Of a DNA stretch of 6,845 nt, positions 1-6,845 are shown in pieces. A program made the position numbers and the translations under genes. Under the pieces are notes generated by a model. The model saw only the letters and a list, made by a program, of their open reading frames with translations, was not told the origin of the DNA and made no database searches. The stretch's first letter is position 1; each line of letters starts with the position of its first letter. This stretch comes from Gammaproteobacteria bacterium (GTDB taxonomy: Bacteria > Pseudomonadota > Gammaproteobacteria > J113), in the NCBI GenBank assembly GCA_003694425.1, contig RFJX01000230.1:1-6845 (forward strand), read 5' to 3'.

Positions 1-839
1 ACAGCGGTCTCTACCTGGAGCGGGACTTCAGCCTGGGTGGCAGGGAGCTGGTCCAGACCCTGGAACCCCGCTTCTTCTATCTCTACATCCCGAAGCGGAA
101 CCAGGGACGGCTCCCGGTCTTCGACACTGCTGCCTACGACATCTCCTTCAGCCAGCTCTTCCGTGAAGACCGCTTCTCCGGGCCCGACCGGGTCGGTGAC
201 GCCAACCAGCTGACCCTGGCCCTCACCAGCCGCCTGCTCCAGGGTGACAACGGGCGGGAGCGCCTGCGTCTGAGCCTGGGCGAGATCGTCTATTTCCGGG
301 ACCGGGAGGTGACATTGCCCGGAGAGCCGGTCAGGGACAGCAAATTCTCCGAATTCATCGGCGAGGCGGTGGCGCGCATCACCGACCACTGGAGCGCCAC
401 GGCCAACTTCCAGTGGGACCCCACCAACGGCGAGACCGACAAGACCGCGCTGAATCTCTACTACCGGCCCGGGGGCGGCCGGGTCCTCAACCTGGGATAC
501 CGTTTCCGCAAGTTCGTGCGCCAGACCGATCAGCTCGGCACCGATATCGAGCAGACCGATGTCTCCATGCGCTGGCCCATCAATCCGAAATGGAGCGTCA
601 TCGGCCGCTGGAACCACTCGATCATCGACAACCAGGTCCTCGAGGGGGTGCTCGGCTTCGAATACAACAGCTGCTGCTGGGGCATGCGCGCCGTGGCCCG
701 CCGTTACCTCGCCACCAGTACCGGCGAATACGACAACGCCCTCTTCCTCCAGCTGGAGCTCAAGGGCCTGGCCGGCGTCGGGCGCAAGACCGAGACCTTC
801 CTCAAGCGGGCCATACCCGGCTACCAGCCCGATTTCTGA
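1..839 (+). CDS. lptD: LPS-assembly outer-membrane protein LptD, C-terminal part (5' end outside window)
   Basis: LptD forms, with the lipoprotein LptE, the outer-membrane translocon that delivers lipopolysaccharide to the cell surface. The frame is open from base 3 to TGA at 837-839, giving 278 residues. They show alternating aromatic/polar beta-barrel character and typical LptD stretches: LEPRFFYLY and LPVFDTA near the start, then FSQLFREDRFSGPDRVGDAN. A vicinal Cys-Cys pair in the context NSCCWG (codons 672-677) matches the C-terminal cysteine pair that in E. coli LptD forms inter-domain disulfides essential for function. The protein ends GYQPDF, a terminal aromatic as usual for outer-membrane barrels. 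The periplasmic N-terminal domain, with the partner cysteines and signal peptide, lies upstream of the window. The downstream neighbour surA encodes a chaperone needed for folding of such barrels. An internal ATG at 309 is only a methionine within the barrel, not the start. Confidence 0.95.
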   Translation, partial: SGLYLERDFSLGGRELVQTLEPRFFYLYIPKRNQGRLPVFDTAAYDISFSQLFREDRFSGPDRVGDANQLTLALTSRLLQGDNGRERLRLSLGEIVYFRDREVTLPGEPVRDSKFSEFIGEAVARITDHWSATANFQWDPTNGETDKTALNLYYRPGGGRVLNLGYRFRKFVRQTDQLGTDIEQTDVSMRWPINPKWSVIGRWNHSIIDNQVLEGVLGFEYNSCCWGMRAVARRYLATSTGEYDNALFLQLELKGLAGVGRKTETFLKRAIPGYQPDF

Positions 840-907
840 CCGTCGCGCCGCACCGGAACTCCGGCCGCCAACGGCGGTCACTCCTCACAGCACCGCCCCT
901 TCGCCTG

Positions 908-913
908 TATAAT
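908..913 (+). promoter_or_regulatory. Perfect -10 box TATAAT just before surA
   Basis: The hexamer matches the sigma70 -10 consensus exactly and stands out in GC-rich DNA. It ends 8 bases before the surA ATG, so transcription would start at about 919-922, giving a leaderless or nearly leaderless message. That agrees with the absence of any Shine-Dalgarno sequence before the ATG. The expected -35 position (about 885-890, TCACAG) matches the consensus poorly. Whether the box is functional is inference. Confidence 0.45.
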
Positions 914-921
914 CGCGCGCT

Positions 922-2223
922 ATGCCGAAAACGCTACTCCCCACCCTCGCCCTCGCCTCTCTGTTCCTTCTGAGCCTGACCGGGACCCTGCCGGAGACCA
1001 GCAGCCACGCCGAGGAACTCGACCGGATCGTGGCGGTGGTCGACAACGACGTCATCCTCCAGAGCGAGCTGGAACGGCAACTCCAGCAGGTGCGCGCGCG
1101 GCTGGAGAAATCCGGGGCCAGAATGCCCCCGCTGCCTGTACTCGAGCGGCAGGTCCTGGAGCGGATGATCATCAACCGCCTCCAGATGCAGACCGCCGCC
1201 CGGGCCGGTATCACGGTGAACGATGTCGCACTGGACAGTGCCATCCGCAACATCGCGGCCGAGAACGGGGTGAGCCTGGAGGAGTTCCGCTCAATCCTCG
1301 AGCAGGATGGCTATCCCTTCTCCCGCTTCCGCGAGGACATCCGGGAGCAGATGACCATTTCCCTGCTGCGCAAGAGGATGATCGAGGAGCGCATCGTGGT
1401 GACCGAGCGCGAGGTCGACGACTATCTGGCCAACCGGCAACAGCAGGAGGATGAAGCGACCGAATACCGCCTCCAGCACATCCTGATCGCCACACCGGAG
1501 GGGGCCTCTCCGGAAGAGACGGAAGCGGTCCGCAAAAAGGCGGAAGAGGTGCTGGAGAAACTGCGTGGCGGGGCCGATTTCAGCCAGATGGCGATGGAGG
1601 TCTCGGACGGCCAGCAGGCCCTGGAGGGCGGAGACCTCGGCTGGCGCAAGCTGGAGCAGCTGCCGACCCTGTTCAGCGACCTGGTCCCGCAGATGCAGCC
1701 GGAGCAGATCAGCGACCTCATCCGCAGCCCGAGCGGCTTCCACATCATCAGGCTGGCCGGGGTCCGCCACGGCGAGAAGGTCATGATCGAGCAGACCCAT
1801 GCCCGTCACATCCTGATCCGCCCCAATGAGCTTGTCAGCGACCAGGACGCGAAGGCGCGCCTGGAGCAGCTGCGCGAGCGCATCCTGAACGGCGAGGATT
1901 TCGCCGAGCTGGCGCGCGCCCATTCGGACGACCGCGGCTCGGCCCTGGAGGGAGGCGACCTCGGCTGGGCCAGTCCCGGAGATTTCGACCCCAAGTTCGA
2001 ACAGGTGATGAACGAACTGGAACCGGGCGAGATCAGCGAGCCCTTCCAGACCCGTTTCGGCTGGCACATCGTGCAGGTCCTGGAGCGCCGCACCCACGAC
2101 AGTACCGAGGAGGTCCGGCGGGCCCAGGCGCGCAAGGCGATCCGGGACCGCAAGCTCAACGAGGAGCTGCAGTCCTGGTTGCGGCGCCTGCGGGACGAGG
2201 CCTACGTCGAGATCCGCCTCTAG
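922..2223 (+). CDS. surA: Periplasmic peptidyl-prolyl isomerase / chaperone SurA
   Basis: SurA binds unfolded outer-membrane proteins in the periplasm and hands them to the BAM complex; its parvulin domains can catalyse prolyl isomerisation. The 433-residue product is close to the usual length of about 430. Residues 1-30 form a signal peptide: Lys3, a hydrophobic core at about 5-22, and likely cleavage after SHA. Residues 31-180 are the helical SurA N-terminal domain, beginning with the typical IVAVVDNDVILQSEL. Two parvulin domains follow, at about 181-282 and 292-391. Each has the family signatures HILI, GGDLGW and a terminal FHII or WHIV strand, so neither looks degenerate. A C-terminal helix (about 392-433) completes the chaperone fold. 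The ATG at 922 is the only sensible start: an in-frame stop lies at 910-912, and the next Met (residue 68) would remove the signal peptide. No ribosome-binding site is visible. pdxA begins 7 bases after the stop. Confidence 0.97.
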   Translation: MPKTLLPTLALASLFLLSLTGTLPETSSHAEELDRIVAVVDNDVILQSELERQLQQVRARLEKSGARMPPLPVLERQVLERMIINRLQMQTAARAGITVNDVALDSAIRNIAAENGVSLEEFRSILEQDGYPFSRFREDIREQMTISLLRKRMIEERIVVTEREVDDYLANRQQQEDEATEYRLQHILIATPEGASPEETEAVRKKAEEVLEKLRGGADFSQMAMEVSDGQQALEGGDLGWRKLEQLPTLFSDLVPQMQPEQISDLIRSPSGFHIIRLAGVRHGEKVMIEQTHARHILIRPNELVSDQDAKARLEQLRERILNGEDFAELARAHSDDRGSALEGGDLGWASPGDFDPKFEQVMNELEPGEISEPFQTRFGWHIVQVLERRTHDSTEEVRRAQARKAIRDRKLNEELQSWLRRLRDEAYVEIRL

Positions 2224-2230
2224 CGGACCG

Positions 2231-3241
2231 ATGGCGCATCCACCCCGCATCGCCCTGACCCCGGGGGAGCCGGCAGGGATCGGCCCGGACCTGGTGCTCG
2301 CCATCGCGGCCCGGGAACAGGGCCCGATCGATCTGGTGGCCATCGCCGACCCCGATCTGCTCGGGCAGAGGGCCCGCACCCTGGGCCTGCCGGTGGAGAT
2401 CGAACCCGTCGAGGAGGGGACACCACCACTCCCGCACCGCGCCGGGGTGCTCCGGGTCCTGCCCGAAGCCCTGCGCGCCCCCTGCAGTCCGGGCAGACCC
2501 GCCCCCGCAAACTCCCCCTATGTCCTTGCCACCCTGGAACGGGCCGCCCGCGGATGCCTCCAGGGTCACTTCCAGGCCATGGTCACGGCCCCCGTGCACA
2601 AGGGGGTGATCAACGAGGCCGGTATCCCCTTCACCGGTCATACCGAGTTCCTGGAGCGCCTCACGGGCAGCGAGCAGAGCGTGATGCTTCTGCTCAGCGG
2701 GGACCTGCGGGTCGCCCTGGTCACCACGCACCTGCCACTGGCCGAGGTGCCTGCGGCCATCACCCGGGAACGGCTGGAACGGGTGCTGCGGGTACTGGAT
2801 CACGACCTGCGTCACCGCTTCATGATCCCGGCACCCCGGATCGCGGTCTGCGGCCTGAACCCCCACGCCGGGGAGGGGGGACACCTCGGCAGGGAGGAGG
2901 TCGAGGTCATCGCCCCGGTGCTGGAGGAGCTGCGGAGGGAGGGGATGAGGCTGCGCGGTCCCCTCCCGGCCGATACCGCCTTCACGCCGCCCGCCCTCGC
3001 CCGCTGTGACGCCGTCCTGACCATGTATCACGATCAGGGACTGCCGGTGCTCAAGCACCTCGGCTTCGGCGGCGCGGTCAATGTCACCCTTGGCCTGCCC
3101 ATCATCCGCACCTCGGTGGACCACGGCACCGCCCTGGAGCTGGCCGGTACTGGAGAGGCCGACGCCGGCAGCCTGCTAAGCGCCATCCGCACCGCAGTGG
3201 AGATGGTGCTCAACAGGGAGCTCGACCCCTCCAGCCGATAA
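2231..3241 (+). CDS. pdxA: 4-hydroxythreonine-4-phosphate dehydrogenase PdxA
   Basis: PdxA oxidises 4-phosphohydroxy-L-threonine with NAD(P)+; the decarboxylated product condenses with 1-deoxyxylulose 5-phosphate (via PdxJ) to give pyridoxine 5'-phosphate. It is a cytoplasmic, metal-dependent homodimer. The 336-residue product has the usual length. It opens with the family motif TPGEPAGIGPDL (residues 10-21). It has histidines at the places expected for the divalent-metal site: His167 in THLPL, His212 in NPHAGE and His267 in MYHDQG. Phosphate/substrate-loop residues surround TGHTEF (136-140). The C-terminal VNVTLGLPIIRTSVDHGTA signature (284-302) is also intact. The ATG lies 7 bases after the surA stop, with only a weak GCGGA upstream, so translation is probably coupled to surA. 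In many gammaproteobacteria rsmA/ksgA follows; here an ATPase operon does. Confidence 0.97.
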   Translation: MAHPPRIALTPGEPAGIGPDLVLAIAAREQGPIDLVAIADPDLLGQRARTLGLPVEIEPVEEGTPPLPHRAGVLRVLPEALRAPCSPGRPAPANSPYVLATLERAARGCLQGHFQAMVTAPVHKGVINEAGIPFTGHTEFLERLTGSEQSVMLLLSGDLRVALVTTHLPLAEVPAAITRERLERVLRVLDHDLRHRFMIPAPRIAVCGLNPHAGEGGHLGREEVEVIAPVLEELRREGMRLRGPLPADTAFTPPALARCDAVLTMYHDQGLPVLKHLGFGGAVNVTLGLPIIRTSVDHGTALELAGTGEADAGSLLSAIRTAVEMVLNRELDPSSR

Positions 3242-3267
3242 TGGGTCCCGCGCCGCTCCGGGAATGA

Positions 3268-5112
<1,845 letters not shown>

Positions 5113-5116
<4 letters not shown>

Positions 5117-5391
5117 CGGCCCTGCCGGAGCCGGACGACCTGAGAAGGCAGGTCGAGCGTCAGGCCCACCGGATGAAGAAGGCCGAGCGTGAGAGACCCA
5201 CCCTCATCCGCCAGACGGCCTACATCGGGACCCTGGGACTGCTCTTCGTGCTTCCGCTGGTCGGTGGCGCCTATCTGGGCCGCTGGCTGGACGGCCTGGC
5301 GGACACCTATTCGATCCGCTGGACGATGAGCTTCCTCTTTCTGGGCCTGATCGTAGGTGCCCTGAACGTCTACCTCTACATCAGGGAGTAA
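5113..5391 (+). CDS. atpQ: AtpI-like small membrane subunit of the N-ATPase (AtpQ)
   Basis: This small AtpI-type ('ATPase gene 1') protein is thought to help assemble the membrane sector or c-ring; its exact role is not settled. The 92-residue product has a charged, probably helical cytoplasmic N-terminus (residues 1-33, many Arg/Lys/Glu). Two membrane helices follow, at about 35-57 and 70-90. Helix 1 ends in the AtpI-family motif GAYLGRWLD (52-60). The ATG at 5113 overlaps the atpC stop (ATGA) and is preceded by a purine-rich AAGGGGGGCGG. An upstream in-frame ATG at 5086 would lie deep inside atpC and is less likely. Position between epsilon and a is that of atpQ in N-ATPase operons. The usual companion atpR does not follow: only 5 bases separate this gene from atpB. 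Confidence 0.88.
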
Positions 5392-5396
5392 CGGCG

Positions 5397-6083
5397 ATGA
5401 GACAGCAGGGCGCGGTCACGGGGTCCTTGATCGAGGCGGGGCCGCTGCACATCTCCGATACCGTGCTGACCACCTGGGCCATCATGGGCGTGATCTGGAT
5501 CGCATGCTGGCTGCTCTCGCGCCGGCTCCGGCCGGAGCCGGGACCGTTGCAGGCGGCCGCCGAGGGCATCGTCTCCACGATAGAGGAGGCGGTTGCCGCG
5601 GTGGCGCCCCGGCACGCGCGGGAAATCATGCCCTTCATCGGCAGTATCTGGATCTTCCTGGTCATCGCCAATCTCAGCGGCCTCATCCCCGGGGTCCACT
5701 CACCAACCCGGGACCTCTCCGCAACGTCCGCCCTGGCCTTTCTGGTCTTCCTCTCGACCCACTGGTTCGGCATCCGCATCCTGGGACTCAGGACGTACCT
5801 GCGCCACTACCTGGCGCCGAGCCCGATCCTGCTCCCCTTCCATCTGATCAGCGAGGTCACCCGCACCATCGCCCTGGCGGTGCGGTTGTTCGGCAACATC
5901 ATGAGCCTGGAGATGGCGGCACTGCTGTTCCTCATGGTGGCCGGGTTCCTGGCCCCCGTGCCCATCCTGATGCTGCACGTCGTCGAGGCCCTGGTGCAGG
6001 CCTACATCTTCGGGATGCTGGCGCTCATCTATGTCGCCGGCGGCATACAATCGATCCAGCTTCGGCAACAACGACAGGAGTGA
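5397..6083 (+). CDS. atpB: N-ATPase F0 subunit a
   Basis: Subunit a forms the ion half-channels next to the rotating c-ring. The product has 228 residues, shorter than E. coli subunit a (about 271) as is usual for the alternate family. Hydrophobic helices appear at about 22-41, 80-100, 110-127 and through the long paired segments at about 145-180 and 185-216. The essential stator arginine is Arg163 in ALAVRLFGN, the signature of all F-type a subunits. Glu197 and Gln201 in VEALVQAYIF occupy the conserved polar positions of the last helix. A Shine-Dalgarno AGGGAG (5383-5388) lies 8 bases before the ATG. The intact Arg163 implies a working motor; the sequence alone does not tell Na+ from H+. Confidence 0.95.
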   Translation: MRQQGAVTGSLIEAGPLHISDTVLTTWAIMGVIWIACWLLSRRLRPEPGPLQAAAEGIVSTIEEAVAAVAPRHAREIMPFIGSIWIFLVIANLSGLIPGVHSPTRDLSATSALAFLVFLSTHWFGIRILGLRTYLRHYLAPSPILLPFHLISEVTRTIALAVRLFGNIMSLEMAALLFLMVAGFLAPVPILMLHVVEALVQAYIFGMLALIYVAGGIQSIQLRQQRQE

Positions 6084-6353
<270 letters not shown>

Positions 6354-6404
6354 GGGCGGAAAAGATGCAGTCAGCCGGTATGACCCGAGGAGGGGGGGGA
6401 TGAA
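6354..6404 (+). promoter_or_regulatory. 51-base atpE–atpF gap with strong ribosome-binding site and G8 run
   Basis: This is the largest gap inside the operon. GAGGAGG (6387-6393) runs into a tract of eight G (6392-6399) and sits 11 bases before the GTG at 6405, supporting that unusual start. An ATG at 6400 is out of frame and meets a stop after four codons. An ATG at 6365 opens a 12-codon ORF ending at 6403; I see no support that it is translated. No terminator is visible. Confidence 0.55.
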
Positions 6405-6845
6405 GTGGAGCTGAGCTGGTCCACCTTCGTGCTCGAGATCGTCAATTTCCTGGTCCTGGTATGGATCCTCCAGCGCTTCTTCTACCGCCCGGTGATGGGC
6501 GTGATCACCCGCCGGCGCGCTGCCATCGAGCAGAGCATCCGGGAGGCCGAGACCCTTCGCGTCGAGGCCGAGCGGCTCCGGCAGCAGTATGAGGGGCGGC
6601 TCGCCGAATGGGACAGGGAGCGGCAGGAGGCCCGGGCCGCCCTGGAGCGGGAGATCGAGGCCGAGCGTGCCCGCAGGCTGGCCGAATTGCGCGAAGCCCT
6701 GGAGCAGGAGCGGGAGAAGGCGCGGGTGGCCGAGGAGCGACGTCGCAGGCACCTCCAGCGCGCGATGGAGTCGGCGGCGTTGCAACTGGGGGCGCGCTTC
6801 GCGACCCGTCTGCTGGAGCAGGCTGCCGGTCCGGAGGTCCAGGAA
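6405..6845 (+). CDS. atpF: N-ATPase F0 subunit b, N-terminal part (3' end outside window)
   Basis: Subunit b is the peripheral stalk that holds F1 alpha/beta against subunit a. The frame is open for 147 codons to the window edge. The N-terminus (initiator + ELSWSTFVLEIVNFLVLVW) is one membrane helix at about residues 6-23, followed by QRFFYRPV, the typical alternate-b junction. From about 36 to 125 the protein is a long charged Glu/Arg/Ala-rich helix expected to form the right-handed coiled-coil dimer. Residues 120-147 (MESAALQLGARFATRLLEQ) begin a more globular C-terminal part. N-ATPase b proteins are longer than E. coli b, and the operons lack a separate delta gene; the missing part may cover that role. 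GTG at 6405 is chosen because no in-frame ATG fits and GAGGAGG precedes it. Confidence 0.93.
   Translation, partial: MELSWSTFVLEIVNFLVLVWILQRFFYRPVMGVITRRRAAIEQSIREAETLRVEAERLRQQYEGRLAEWDRERQEARAALEREIEAERARRLAELREALEQEREKARVAEERRRRHLQRAMESAALQLGARFATRLLEQAAGPEVQE

Noticed and set aside
863..879. GC-rich stem (GGCCGCC / GGCGGTC, loop AAC) after the lptD stop as a terminator
   Set aside because: Short stem containing a G-U pair and no following T tract; such stems arise often by chance in this composition.
1291..2379. Long minus-strand open frames (also at 2156-3124 and 5700-6785)
   Set aside because: They are antisense shadows of surA, pdxA and the atp genes in GC-rich DNA, rich in low-complexity residues and without recognisable domains.
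6365..6403. 12-codon ORF before atpF as a leader peptide
   Set aside because: It has no ribosome-binding site of its own and its Gly run is simply the G-rich Shine-Dalgarno region of atpF.

Overview
The window is GC-rich, densely coding DNA, with every recognisable gene on the + strand. The order lptD–surA–pdxA is a classic gammaproteobacterial envelope/vitamin B6 cluster. With the high G+C and a second-type ATPase, it suggests a gammaproteobacterium, possibly from a saline, alkaline or sulfur-oxidising group. That last step is inference; no taxonomic marker is present.

Positions 1-839 hold the C-terminal 278 residues of the LPS-export barrel LptD. Positions 922-2223 encode the periplasmic chaperone SurA, which assists folding of outer-membrane proteins such as LptD. 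Positions 2231-3241 encode PdxA, the 4-phosphohydroxy-L-threonine dehydrogenase of pyridoxal phosphate synthesis. The usual next gene, rsmA/ksgA, does not follow.

From about 3316 to the right edge lies the first part of an 'alternate' F-type ATPase operon, the N-ATPase type. The order is beta (atpD), epsilon (atpC), an AtpI-like small membrane protein (atpQ), a (atpB), c (atpE) and b (atpF, cut by the window edge). Beta and epsilon come first, unlike the housekeeping order (I-B-E-F-H-A-G-D-C). Genes for alpha (atpA) and gamma (atpG) would be expected just beyond the edge. N-ATPases normally accompany a housekeeping ATP synthase and are proposed to act as ATP-driven Na+ or H+ export pumps.

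Three departures from the N-ATPase pattern stand out. (1) atpC cannot be read in one frame: 18 good N-terminal codons are followed by a -1 frame change, with a strong internal Shine-Dalgarno and GTG at the break. (2) There is no atpR between atpQ and atpB; only 5 bases separate them. (3) Subunit c keeps the Glu-Ser and Tyr of the ion site in helix 2 but has Met at the helix-1 position that carries Gln or Glu in Na+-binding rings. Together (2) and (3) suggest a reduced variant with altered ion specificity.

No RNA genes, CRISPR arrays, insertion sequences or long repeats were seen. Non-coding DNA is limited to short gaps (82 bases before surA, 74 before atpD, 51 before atpF). No gene-free stretch exceeds 300 bases.
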